From contig JALVST010000034.1 in assembly GCA_027024205.1 (NCBI GenBank), forward strand, positions 1 to 48,009: a stretch of DNA of 48,009 bases. The letters are read 5' to 3'. Each line of letters opens with the position of its first letter. Position 1 is the first letter of the stretch. The notes below the pieces were generated by a model. That model was given only the letters and a program-made list of their open reading frames with translations. It made no database searches and was not told the DNA's origin. Below, in pieces: positions 1-9,327 of the stretch. Origin of the DNA: Flavobacteriales bacterium (GTDB lineage: Bacteria; Bacteroidota; Bacteroidia; Flavobacteriales; Flavobacteriaceae). A program made the position numbers and the translations under genes.

Positions 1-2
1 CC

Positions 3-1376
3 AAAAACAAGAAAATTCATTATGCCGTAACAAGCGGAAAAGTGGATTTTTCTAAAAAAAATATGGGTAAAAACACACTATATTATTGGCACGATAAAAT
101 GTTGAAAGCTTTACCGCCTTCCGAAAACTTTATGCCACCGTTAATTGACGTTGCAAGAATACTACATATCAGTACCATAGATTCATGGGATGAAATTGCC
201 CGTTGGTATGCAGATTTATCCCGTTATTCAATTAAATATGACAAAACGGTCAATGAAACTTTTGATAAAATTTTTCCCGGTGGTTATCAAAATCTTTCCG
301 AATATGAAAGAGCTAAAAAGATTTACGATTATATGGCTGCCAATTTAACTTACAGTTATGTCGATTTTAAACAAAGTGGTTTTATCCCTCAAAAACCTTC
401 CAAAACCATAACTTCCAAATTAGGCGATTGTAAAGATTTTTCAACTTTATTCTTGACATTGGGACGCAAAGCCGGGCTGAAAGTCAATTTGGTTTTGGTT
501 AATACTTCCGGAAAAGGTAAACACAGCAATGTGTTGCCGGCTATCAATTTTAATCACAGCATTGTCAAAGTGAACATTGACGGTACGGATCATTATATCG
601 AGTTGACGGACAAAGATTTACCTTTTAATTCGGAAATTACAAGTTTGTACAATGCAACGGCATTGGAAATTCCTTATAAAGAAGGAGAACCTATCAACAA
701 AGGTTTGATTTATATCAAACAAAATAAGTCTATTCCCTCCGAATATAAGTCTGATGTTGTTTATACAATTTACCCCGATAAACGAGAACTTGATATCATT
801 TTGACCGGTAAAGGAGCTCGTGCTTCAGCTATACACAGTTTGTTGAACCAGAAAAGTGATGAAAAAATAAAAAAGGATATTTTAAAAAAGTTTGAAAATC
901 TGGATGATTTGGATTTAGATCTGTTATCGTATAAAATAATAGATAACGACCGTACACATCCCGAGGCCAAATTTGAAGCCAAATTTAAGGTCTTGAATAA
1001 ATTGCAAAAATTAGGTTCGTCTTATGTTTTCAAATTACCGTTGTTGTTGCAATCTTATACCCAAAATTTGATTAATACCGAACAACGTCATTATCCTATT
1101 TATTATACTTCGTATGAAGATACCAGATTATATGCTTCGCATTATATTATCGAACTTAAAAATGGAAAGAAGTTTAAGGAAATACCCGAAAATTTGGATT
1201 TAACCTATAAAAAACATCATTTTACCGCTACTTATAAAAAATTGTCCGATACCAAATTGGAAGTAGAAGTGAAGGCTCAAATACCGTTTGATGATATCCA
1301 ACCGGATGAGTATCCCGCTTTTAAAAAATATGTCAAACAAGTATTGGAAGTGTTTGATTCTCTGATGAGTTTTTAA
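3..1376 (+). CDS. DUF3857/transglutaminase-like domain protein, 5'-truncated by window edge
   Basis: ORF track 42..1376 starts at a GTG, but the frame stays open upstream to the window edge (KNKKIHYAVTSGK-VDFSKKN). Transglutaminase-like core 'KLGDCKDFSTLFLTLGRKAGL' with Cys, as in Bacteroidota DUF3857/transglutaminase proteins. Confidence 0.75.
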   Translation, partial: KNKKIHYAVTSGKVDFSKKNMGKNTLYYWHDKMLKALPPSENFMPPLIDVARILHISTIDSWDEIARWYADLSRYSIKYDKTVNETFDKIFPGGYQNLSEYERAKKIYDYMAANLTYSYVDFKQSGFIPQKPSKTITSKLGDCKDFSTLFLTLGRKAGLKVNLVLVNTSGKGKHSNVLPAINFNHSIVKVNIDGTDHYIELTDKDLPFNSEITSLYNATALEIPYKEGEPINKGLIYIKQNKSIPSEYKSDVVYTIYPDKRELDIILTGKGARASAIHSLLNQKSDEKIKKDILKKFENLDDLDLDLLSYKIIDNDRTHPEAKFEAKFKVLNKLQKLGSSYVFKLPLLLQSYTQNLINTEQRHYPIYYTSYEDTRLYASHYIIELKNGKKFKEIPENLDLTYKKHHFTATYKKLSDTKLEVEVKAQIPFDDIQPDEYPAFKKYVKQVLEVFDSLMSF

Positions 1377-1425
1377 GTAGTAGCAGACTATTAGGTAAAA
1401 ATCCTTTTGTTCTGAAAAAATAAAG

Positions 1426-1459
1426 ACCTGTCAAGTTTTTTAACCTGACAGGTTTTTTT
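1426..1459. terminator. Intrinsic, likely bidirectional terminator between convergent genes
   Basis: acctgtcaagtt-tttt-aacctgacaggt (12-bp stem, one mismatch) followed by a T-tract on +; A-rich on the left flank, giving T-rich sequence on -. Confidence 0.8.
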
Positions 1460-1516
1460 GTTATCAATTGAATATCATTAAAATTGTTCCGGGCAGAAGG
1501 TTTTGACCGATCGGTT

Positions 1517-2683
1517 TTACATCAATTCAAAGGTTTGTTTGGCAATTTCCAATTCTTCATTAGTGGGAATGACCAAAATTTGGACTTTTGAATTTTTGCC
1601 GCTGATATCGCCATGGTAAGCTTCCGGATTTTTGTTTTTGGTATCATCTATTTCAATTCCCAGATAATTCATATCCTTGCAGACCAATTCCCTGATTTTT
1701 TGTGAATTTTCACCGATACCTGCGGTAAAAACAAGGGCATCCATACCGTTCATTTGGGCCGTATAATTCCCGATATATTTTTTAATGGTGCCGGCATACA
1801 TATCAAGAGCCAGTTGTGCTTGCTTATCGCCATTACCGGAAGCAGTTTCTATATCCCGCAAGTCGTTACTACCGGCAAGCGCTTTCATACCGCTTTGTTT
1901 ATTTAGGATGTTTTGAATCTCTGCCGATTTGTAATTTAATTTGTCCATTAAATAAAAGATAACGGACTGGTCTATATCACCGCTTCTGGTTCCCATAATC
2001 AAACCGTTCATAGGCCCGAATCCCATACTGGTATCAAAACTTTTACCGTTACGAACAGCAGTAGCACTGGCACCATTGCCCAAATGCAATGTGATGAGTT
2101 TTGTATCTGTTCGTCCTATGATTTTGTTGGCTTCCCTGGAGACGTATTGATGACTGATACCGTGAAAACCGTATTTACGAACACCTTTGTTGTAAAAATC
2201 TACGGGAATGGCATATTTGTGGTTTTCAATAGGAATACTTTGATGAAAAGCCGTATCAAAAACCGCTATTTGTTTGGCATTGCCAAAAATTTCTTCTCCC
2301 GTTTCAATCCCGATTAAGTTTGCAGGATTGTGCAGTGGCGCTAACGAAAAAAGCTCCCGTATTTTATTTTTAACCTCTTCTGTTATAAGGGTGGTTTGCA
2401 CAAAAGTATTACCGCCATGAACAACACGGTGCCCCACGCCAACAATTTCCGACGTATCTTTAATGATTTGTCTGCCGCGATTGAGTAAATAGTCCATCAA
2501 TAAATGCAAGGCCTCTTTATGAGAACTGACAGGTTGGTTTATTTCATAATCATTGGCAAGAAAGCGTGATGTTTTTTCACCGATACGCTCAGCCAAACCT
2601 TTTACCAAAACTTTGGCTTGCGGCATATCAAATAATTGAAATTTTAAAGAAGAGCTACCGGAATTTAAAACGAGTATTTTCAT
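1517..2683 (-). CDS. ackA: Acetate kinase
   Basis: 388 aa, 'MKILVLNSGSSSLKFQLFD', 'VGHRVVHGG', 'FDTAFHQSIP', 'KYGFHGISHQYVS', 'HLGNGAS'. Confidence 0.97.
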   Translation of the reverse strand: MKILVLNSGSSSLKFQLFDMPQAKVLVKGLAERIGEKTSRFLANDYEINQPVSSHKEALHLLMDYLLNRGRQIIKDTSEIVGVGHRVVHGGNTFVQTTLITEEVKNKIRELFSLAPLHNPANLIGIETGEEIFGNAKQIAVFDTAFHQSIPIENHKYAIPVDFYNKGVRKYGFHGISHQYVSREANKIIGRTDTKLITLHLGNGASATAVRNGKSFDTSMGFGPMNGLIMGTRSGDIDQSVIFYLMDKLNYKSAEIQNILNKQSGMKALAGSNDLRDIETASGNGDKQAQLALDMYAGTIKKYIGNYTAQMNGMDALVFTAGIGENSQKIRELVCKDMNYLGIEIDDTKNKNPEAYHGDISGKNSKVQILVIPTNEELEIAKQTFELM

Positions 2684-2702
2684 CCTTCATTTTTTTATAT
2701 CG

Positions 2703-2710
2703 CAAAAGTA
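2703..2710 (-). promoter_or_regulatory. Bacteroidota -7 element (TANNTTTG) for ackA
   Basis: CAAAAGTA on + reads TACTTTTG on -, 20 nt upstream of the ackA ATG. Confidence 0.5.
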
Positions 2711-2750
2711 AGGCATATTACGGGTATAAAAATGATTTTTGTATGATTAT

Positions 2751-2893
2751 TTGATGAATTGATGCGTTGAGGAACTGAGGAACTGAGGAATTGAGGAAAT
2801 GAAAGGTAGGTCACTGAGTGATTTTGTGAGGAACGAACAAAATAGTATCGAAGTGACCGGGTTGATGAATTGATGAGTTGATGAATTGATAAA
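2751..2893. repeat. Period-8 tandem repeat array (consensus YTGAKGAA) interrupted by a REP-like palindrome
   Basis: 2751-2798: ttgatgaa ttgatgcg ttgaggaa ctgaggaa ctgaggaa ttgaggaa; 2862-2893: ttgatgaa ttgatgag ttgatgaa ttgataaa; imperfect hairpin 2809-2858 between them. Confidence 0.75.
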
Positions 2894-3012
2894 ATGTAGA
2901 TAGCTGTCTTGACATTTGTCAGGGTAAAAATTTTAATTTTCAATCATATTTTTACAGGTGGAATGGTCGTCATTTTGAACCATTTTCAATTTAAATTATC
3001 AGCGAACAATTG

Positions 3013-4665
3013 TCATTTAACAACAAGCTTAAATGTTTTTTTAGTTTTTCCGTTTGAAATTTTTAGAAAATAAATACCGGACAAACCGGAAACATCGATT
3101 TTACAGGTTCCGGATTTTTCAATAAATTTATTGAATACACTTTTTCCCGATAAATCCATAATCTCTATTCGAAGATTTTTGATTCCGTTGAGATTTAAAG
3201 TGATAAAATCATCCGTTGGATTGGGATAAAAATTAATCTTATTTATGGCTGTATCTTCATTATTATTGGCAGTATCTATGTTTAATGACATTTGTTTGTC
3301 ACAACCAGCCGAATAATGAACGATTGCCGAGATATGATAAGAACCGGCTGAAGCATATGTGTGCGATGCGGTTGTATGATTATTATATGGTGAATTATCA
3401 GGATAAGTTGTTAAAGTTGTACCGTCATCAAAATTCCAATCGACGCTGTCAAACGCATCGAAAGTTGATATTTCAAATTCTGTATATTGTTGATTGTGAA
3501 TAATTTGAGAAAAATTTTGATAGTCAAAATAAGAAGAAATAAAATTAGGTAAACCTTGATGAACGTACATATTGCTCCCCAAATTTATATATCTGTGTCT
3601 GTAATTACAAGCTGTTCCGGCTCCATTAGGGTTTTCAATAACACTGATCATATTTTGATTAGATCCATAACCGGTAGTATAAGTTCTATAAATTTTACCA
3701 TCTAAACCTAGTTGTAAAGCGGCTCTATAATTTGTAGCCGTGCTGATAATTGTCATCTGATTATTGTTAGACAAATCTATTTGGGACAACCGGTCGGCCC
3801 AGTCGCTTAAATACAACTTGGAACTGTCAGGTGAAAATTCCAATCCGTAAGGACGGTTATTGCCGGCGTTCAAATTTAATTGAACAGGATTACTGACCAC
3901 ACCGGTTATGTTATCAAAATCAAAAACATAAGCGGAATTGTCGTTAGAATTTGCAATGGCAATTTTCTGTCCATCCGGTGAAATTTTCATATAACCAATG
4001 CCATTCATAATAATAATATTGGGAAATTGCGTAACAGTTGCCGTTGTATCTATTCCCGAAGCGGTAATTTTAAAGGCATAAAAAGTATTCATATTATTAC
4101 CGTTGGTATAATAAGGTGCAGAAGTTCCGGTTGTTCCCGGTGCTAAAAAAACAACCCATACAGCTGTATGGTCAGGTGTCATAACAGCTGCAACTTTTTC
4201 ACTGGCATGGTTGATTAGTTGTATGTTTTTTTGCCCCGGTATGACATTGCCCAAGCCATTATCCAGCGACATATCTACTACTGAATAATTTATACCATCC
4301 AGTGAAGGGGAACTAAATCCATCATCTACGGTAAAAACATAATAAATGCCGTTTTGTAAAATGGCCGGAATGATTATGGCAGACTGGGTTGATGAGTCGG
4401 ATCCAAGCAAGTCGTTTCCATAAGGCATAACGGTATGATTGGCGTTAAAGAGATGTATACCGTCCGTGTAAAATTGTAATTCACCACACGCATTGGAAAT
4501 ACTTGAAATACCTTCTTCTGAATCTGTCATCCCACCGGATTCAATGACAGGTGAGCCACCGGAAAAATCTAATCCGGCATGAGTGCCGAAAAACCAGTGT
4601 GCAGTTTGATTTTGTCCATACAAATTAATTTGCCAAAAGATGAAAAGTAAAAGTAGTTTTTTCAT
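3013..4665 (-). CDS. Secreted PKD-domain protein with type IX secretion C-terminal sorting domain
   Basis: N-terminal signal peptide; PKD-like 'VDWNFDDGTTLTTYPDNSPYNNHTTASHTYASAGSYHISAIVHYSAGC'; C-terminal 'INFYPNPTDDFITLNLNG...GIYFLKISNGKTKKTFKLVVK' (Por secretion type A-like). Confidence 0.85.
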   Translation of the reverse strand: MKKLLLLFIFWQINLYGQNQTAHWFFGTHAGLDFSGGSPVIESGGMTDSEEGISSISNACGELQFYTDGIHLFNANHTVMPYGNDLLGSDSSTQSAIIIPAILQNGIYYVFTVDDGFSSPSLDGINYSVVDMSLDNGLGNVIPGQKNIQLINHASEKVAAVMTPDHTAVWVVFLAPGTTGTSAPYYTNGNNMNTFYAFKITASGIDTTATVTQFPNIIIMNGIGYMKISPDGQKIAIANSNDNSAYVFDFDNITGVVSNPVQLNLNAGNNRPYGLEFSPDSSKLYLSDWADRLSQIDLSNNNQMTIISTATNYRAALQLGLDGKIYRTYTTGYGSNQNMISVIENPNGAGTACNYRHRYINLGSNMYVHQGLPNFISSYFDYQNFSQIIHNQQYTEFEISTFDAFDSVDWNFDDGTTLTTYPDNSPYNNHTTASHTYASAGSYHISAIVHYSAGCDKQMSLNIDTANNNEDTAINKINFYPNPTDDFITLNLNGIKNLRIEIMDLSGKSVFNKFIEKSGTCKIDVSGLSGIYFLKISNGKTKKTFKLVVK

Positions 4666-4810
4666 TTAAAGGTGTTAATTATGTTACAAATATAGTAATT
4701 TTAATTGATTGTCATTTCAACGGAATTTTTATGACGAAGGCGTAAAAGTGACAAAAAATAAATTTATCCCCAATCAGACGAACGCTCGTACGTCTTCTAC
4801 TTTCTACTCA

Positions 4811-4836
4811 GGTTACTGAGCTTGTCGAAGTATAAC
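4811..4836. repeat. Short REP-like palindromic element
   Basis: ggttactgagcttgtcgaagtataac: imperfect palindrome with core CTGAGCTTGTCGAAG, intergenic. Confidence 0.5.
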
Positions 4837-4855
4837 TTTTCACTTACAACTAACC

Positions 4856-6484
4856 TCACGTCTGAATAACCCCCACATTATAACGTTCCGTAACGGGTTT
4901 ATGATTGGCCATTTCTATCCCCATACTAATCCACTTGCGGGTTTCCAAAGGATTGATAATGGCATCTGTCCAGAGGCGGGCAGCGGCATAATAGGGCGAA
5001 ATCTGACGGTTGTAGTCGTTTTGAATTTTGTCGAGAAGCGCTTTTTCTTTTTCCGGTGTAATGGTTTCACCTTGTTTTTTGAGCTTGGCTTCTTCTATTT
5101 GCAGCAAAACTTTGGAGGCGGCGGCGCCACTCATCACGGCTATTTCGCTCGTTGGCCAAGCAACCATCAAACGCGGGTCATAAGCACGCCCGTTCATGGC
5201 GTAATTGCCGGCACCGTAAGAATTACCGATAACTACCGTAAATTTAGGAACTACCGAAGTGCTGACGGCACTGACCATTTTAGCACCGTCTTTGATGATG
5301 CCGCCGTGTTCGGAGCGGCTACCGACCATAAAACCGGTGACATCTTGTAAAAAAACCAAAGGAATTTTTTTATGATTACAGTTCATCACAAACCTGGCGG
5401 CTTTGTCTGCCGAATCGGAGTAAATAACGCCGCCAAATTGCATCTCACCGCGAGCGTTTTTAACAATTTTTCGCTGATTGGCCACAATGCCGACCGCCCA
5501 ACCGTCAATACGGGCGTAGCCTGTAATTACGGTTTTGCCGTAATCGGCTTTGTATTCGTCAAAACTACCGGCATCTATCAGTCTGTCAATAATTTCGTAC
5601 ATATCATAAGGCTCTTGGCGAGATACCGGCAAAATACCGTAAATTTCTTCGGGATTTTTAGCCGGTTCTCTAGGTTCGACACGGTTAAATCCTGCTTTCT
5701 CAAAGTCTCCGATTTTATTAAAGATATTTTTAATTTTATCCAAAGCATCACGGTCGTCTTTGGCTTTGTGGTCAACCACACCCGATATGGCGGTTTGCGT
5801 TGTGGCCCCGCCTAAGGTTTCATTGTCGATATCTTCTCCAATAGCCGCTTTGACCAGATAACTGCCGGCTAGAAATATACTTCCGGTTTTATCAACAATC
5901 AAACTTTCATCACTCATTATGGGTAAATAGGCTCCTCCAGCAACACAACTGCCCATAATGGCGGCAATTTGGACAATGCCTTTGCTACTCATTACGGCAT
6001 TGTTGCGAAAAATACGTCCGAAGTGTTCTTTATCGGCAAAAATTTGATCTTGCATCGGGAGGTAAATGCCAGCCGAATCGACCAAATAAATAATAGGTAA
6101 ATTATTTTCAATGGCTATTTCCTGTGCCCGGAGATTTTTTTTACCGGTAATGGGGAACCACGCTCCGGCTTTAACCGTCGCATCATTGGCTACGACGATA
6201 ACTTGTCGCCCATTGATATAGCCTATCTTAACGATGACGCCTCCGGCAGGACACCCGCCGTGCTCCTGATACATCTCATAACCGGCAAATGCACCTATCT
6301 CCAATTGTTCTTTATCGTCATCAAGCAAGTAGGCGATACGTTCCCGGGCTGTCATTTTACCTTTGGCATGTTCTTTTTCTATACGTTTCTTGCCCCCGCC
6401 CAAAGCTATTTTATCCAATTTTTGACGCACTTCCGCCCATTTGAGCTTGTTGTAATCTTCGTTGCGGTTAAATTTTATATCCAT
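4856..6484 (-). CDS. Acyl-CoA carboxylase carboxyltransferase (beta) subunit
   Basis: 542 aa; 'GKMTARERIAYLLD', 'GGVIVKIGYINGRQVIVVANDATVKAGAWFPITGKK', 'PLVFLQDVTGFMVG', 'VVIGNSYGAGNYAMNGRAYDPRLMVAWP' typical of the PccB/MccB family. Confidence 0.93.
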   Translation of the reverse strand: MDIKFNRNEDYNKLKWAEVRQKLDKIALGGGKKRIEKEHAKGKMTARERIAYLLDDDKEQLEIGAFAGYEMYQEHGGCPAGGVIVKIGYINGRQVIVVANDATVKAGAWFPITGKKNLRAQEIAIENNLPIIYLVDSAGIYLPMQDQIFADKEHFGRIFRNNAVMSSKGIVQIAAIMGSCVAGGAYLPIMSDESLIVDKTGSIFLAGSYLVKAAIGEDIDNETLGGATTQTAISGVVDHKAKDDRDALDKIKNIFNKIGDFEKAGFNRVEPREPAKNPEEIYGILPVSRQEPYDMYEIIDRLIDAGSFDEYKADYGKTVITGYARIDGWAVGIVANQRKIVKNARGEMQFGGVIYSDSADKAARFVMNCNHKKIPLVFLQDVTGFMVGSRSEHGGIIKDGAKMVSAVSTSVVPKFTVVIGNSYGAGNYAMNGRAYDPRLMVAWPTSEIAVMSGAAASKVLLQIEEAKLKKQGETITPEKEKALLDKIQNDYNRQISPYYAAARLWTDAIINPLETRKWISMGIEMANHKPVTERYNVGVIQT

Positions 6485-6620
6485 CGGTAAATTTTATAAT
6501 GATTTTTATTTTAAAATTAGCAAAAAAACTGTAAAGATTTACCACTTTTTCTTTACACGTTATTGGTATCTAATTTTAAACTTTTTATTATCTTTTGTCA
6601 CGATTAGCGTTTTATTTGCA

Positions 6621-7616
6621 TCAACTCAATTCCAGCATACGTTCAATGGAAACCAAAGCTTTTTTACGCAATGTTTCTTCAACTTGGACCTCGGGCATTT
6701 CGTATTGCAAAGCCAGATATATTTTTTCCAATGTATTACGTTTCATATATGGACATTTGGTACAAGCACATGAATTATCGTCGTTTTCCGGTGGTGCTGG
6801 GATCAAAATTTTACCGGGCGCCACTTGTGCCATTTTATGTAAAATTCCCGATTCCGTAGCAACAATAAACGCTTTGGCATCGCTTTCTTGCACATATTTG
6901 AGTAAACCCGAAGTGGAACCTATATAATCGGCGATATTTAAAATATAATCTCTCGATTCGGGGTGGGCTATGATTTTAGCTTCGGGATGTGCTTCTTTGA
7001 GTTTTAAAATTTTATCCAGTGAAAATTGTTCGTGTACCTCACAAGTGCCGTCCCACAACAACATATCCCGTCCTGTTTTTTTGATGAGATAAGCGCCGAG
7101 ATTTTTGTCCGGTGCAAAGATGATCTTTTTGTCTTTGGGTATGGAATTGATAATTTTTTCAGCATTGGAGGAGGTGCAGACAATATCGGTCAGGGCTTTA
7201 ATAGCTGCAGAAGTGTTTACATACGATACCACTATGTGATCCGGATGTTGTTTCTTAAAGTTTTCAAATTTATCGGCAGGGGCGGATTCGGCCAAGGAAC
7301 ATCCGGCGAGCAAGTCGGGGAGAAGGACTTTTTTGCTGGGATTGAGAATTTTTGCCGTCTCGGCCATAAAATGCACGCCGGCAAATAAGATAATGTCGGC
7401 TTCGGTTTTTGAGGCTGCTTGCGCCAAACCCAGACTGTCACCTACATAATCGGCTATGTCCTGTATTTCAGGTACTTGATAATAATGTGCCAAAATCACA
7501 ACATTTTTCTCTTTTCGTAACCTGTTGATTTCATCAACCAAATCGATGTCTTTGGGAATGGGAATGTCTAAATAACCTTTTTCGGGCAAGGTTTCCATGG
7601 CTTTTTTGAGATCCAT
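6621..7616 (-). CDS. nadA: Quinolinate synthase
   Basis: 331 aa; 'NVVILAHYYQVPEIQDIADYVGDSLGLAQ', 'GVHFMAETAKILNPSKKVLLPDLLAGCSLA', 'CACTKCPYMKRNTLEKIY' Fe-S cysteines. Confidence 0.97.
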   Translation of the reverse strand: MDLKKAMETLPEKGYLDIPIPKDIDLVDEINRLRKEKNVVILAHYYQVPEIQDIADYVGDSLGLAQAASKTEADIILFAGVHFMAETAKILNPSKKVLLPDLLAGCSLAESAPADKFENFKKQHPDHIVVSYVNTSAAIKALTDIVCTSSNAEKIINSIPKDKKIIFAPDKNLGAYLIKKTGRDMLLWDGTCEVHEQFSLDKILKLKEAHPEAKIIAHPESRDYILNIADYIGSTSGLLKYVQESDAKAFIVATESGILHKMAQVAPGKILIPAPPENDDNSCACTKCPYMKRNTLEKIYLALQYEMPEVQVEETLRKKALVSIERMLELS

Positions 7617-7725
7617 AAGCTAAAATTTTTGTAAAAATAAAATTTTGTCAGGTATAATGCAAAGTTTATGCCTAAAATTAGTGTTTAAAAACATTTAAAG
7701 ATGAATTTTTAAAGGAATATAAAAT

Positions 7726-8916
7726 TTAAACTTGCTTAAAAATTTCCCAAAATCCGGGAAATGATTTTTTCACGACTTCCGGTTGATTGATAACCAATCC
7801 GGGATATTTTTTTTGTAAGATGGCAAAACTCATCGCCATGCGGTGGTCCTCATAAGTGTCAATGTTTACATTAGTTTGAGTGATTTCCGGAGAGACGATT
7901 TCCAAACTGTCATTTGTGATTACTACGCTTGCTCCGAGTTTTTGCATTTCGGTTTTTAAAGCAAGTAAGCGGTCGGTTTCTTTGATATGTAAAGTTTGTA
8001 AACCGGTCAGCCGGCATTTGATACCCAAGCTTAAACAAGTAACGGCTAGTGTTTGAGCCAAGTCGGGGGTTCCTAATAAATCAAAACTTAAAAATTCCGG
8101 TTTTGTAAAGGTTTTATCAGGTTTTATAATGATTTTTTGCCCTTTATCAAAATCTGTTGTTATTCCCAGAGATTGAAAATAATCTGCTACTTTCCGGTCG
8201 CCTTGTATGGAATTTTTGTCAAAAGGCATCAGAGTGACAGGCTGTTTTCTTAATACGGCCAAAGCGCCGAAAAAATAAGACGCCGACGACCAATCGCCTT
8301 CAATATTAACGCTTTGTTCTTTGATGTCTTTAATGGGATACACTTTTATTGTGTCGCCGGTTTGTTCTGTCGGGATCCCGAGACTGTTTAAGATGTCCAA
8401 CGTCATTAACACATAAGGTTTGGAGACTTGTATGCCTTTAAGACGTAAATTTAAGCCGTTGGGCAATTTAGAGGCAATCAATAACAAAGCGGAAATATAT
8501 TGACTACTGACATTTTGAGAGATAGTTACTTCATTGCCAGCCAATCTTTTGCCGGTAATTTTCAAAGGCGGATATGCTTCATTTTGCAAATAAGAAATAT
8601 CAGCACCGAGTTTTTGCAAAGCATCGACTAAAATTTTTACAGGACGTTGCCGCATCCGCGCAGAGCCATCCAAAATAAAAGTGTGCCCTTCCAGTATGCT
8701 CAACAAAGCCGTTAAAAACCGCATGGACGTACCGGCATGCCCTATATTTATGCTGATAGGACCGTTTTTGCTGTCAATTTGATGTAGGGCATCCTGTAAC
8801 ACAACTGTATCTTGTGCTGTTGATAAATTGTTGATTTTCAATGATGGATACAAATATTGCAAAATCAACAGACGGTTGGAAATACTTTTGGATGCAGGGA
8901 TGGTAAAGTTTGGCAT
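7726..8916 (-). CDS. aroA: 3-phosphoshikimate 1-carboxyvinyltransferase (EPSP synthase); start revised to ATG at 8916
   Basis: 'PASKSISNRLLILQYL', 'GHAGTSMRFLTALLSI', 'EGDWSSASYFFGALAV', 'KETDRLLALKTEMQKLGA', 'EDHRMAMSFAI'. The ORF track start (8967) is probably too long: a -7 element lies at 8938-8945. Confidence 0.95.
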   Translation of the reverse strand: MPNFTIPASKSISNRLLILQYLYPSLKINNLSTAQDTVVLQDALHQIDSKNGPISINIGHAGTSMRFLTALLSILEGHTFILDGSARMRQRPVKILVDALQKLGADISYLQNEAYPPLKITGKRLAGNEVTISQNVSSQYISALLLIASKLPNGLNLRLKGIQVSKPYVLMTLDILNSLGIPTEQTGDTIKVYPIKDIKEQSVNIEGDWSSASYFFGALAVLRKQPVTLMPFDKNSIQGDRKVADYFQSLGITTDFDKGQKIIIKPDKTFTKPEFLSFDLLGTPDLAQTLAVTCLSLGIKCRLTGLQTLHIKETDRLLALKTEMQKLGASVVITNDSLEIVSPEITQTNVNIDTYEDHRMAMSFAILQKKYPGLVINQPEVVKKSFPGFWEIFKQV

Positions 8917-8937
8917 TACCTGATTGTGTTTAGGTAA

Positions 8938-8945
8938 CAAAGATA
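8938..8945 (-). promoter_or_regulatory. -7 element (TATCTTTG) for aroA
   Basis: CAAAGATA on + = TATCTTTG on -, about 22 nt upstream of the revised aroA ATG. Confidence 0.55.
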
Positions 8946-9005
8946 GTTTATTGCAAATAAAAAACAAATTGGCGAAATATCTCCGTTATGAATGGATTGA
9001 TATTC

Positions 9006-9170
9006 TTAGTTGTTTTTCAAAAGATTTTCTAACTCATGCACTTTTTTTTCCAATTTTTGCAGTTTATTTTCTCTAAGAGATTGAAAACCAATAGCTATAC
9101 TTCCGTTTCCAACGGTATTTTTATGCAATGTCTGGTATCCAATGGCAATATTACCATTTTCTTTTGTGTT
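9006..9170 (-). pseudogene. Remnant of a YadA-head-like/S74-type repeat protein (repeat units plus C-terminal coiled coil only)
   Basis: Minus-frame translation NTKENGNIAIGYQTLHKNTVGNGSIAIGFQSLRENKLQKLEKKVHELENLLKNN*, with an in-frame TGA immediately upstream and no Met start. 'NIAIGYQTL/SIAIGFQSL' matches the repeats of the 42098..44095 and 47162..48009 proteins. Not in the ORF track (<60 aa). Confidence 0.75.
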
Positions 9171-9281
9171 TCATAATCTTAAATTTGATTAACTTATCGT
9201 TTAACCAACGAATACTTTAAAATTTTTGCAAAGATAGGGATTTTTCAATAATTCACCATGATTGTAATAAACTTCGTAAAT

Positions 9282-9327
9282 TACAATTTATAATATTATT
9301 AAAATACAATTTATAATATTATTAAAA
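9282..9327. repeat. Perfect 23-bp tandem duplication
   Basis: tacaatttataatattattaaaa x2, exact, intergenic. Confidence 0.9.

Noticed and set aside
2695-2943. 82-aa minus-strand ORF in the repeat-rich intergenic region
   Set aside because: Translation is of the octamer repeat array and hairpin; no coding signal.
3013-4665. Composite transposon bounded by palindromes
   Set aside because: No transposase, no target-site duplication and no long terminal inverted repeats seen; kept only as a REP-flanking observation.
4901-5815. Long antisense ORFs opposite the acyl-CoA carboxylase gene (149 and 147 aa)
   Set aside because: Translations show no recognisable domain and mirror the codon structure of the well-supported minus-strand gene.
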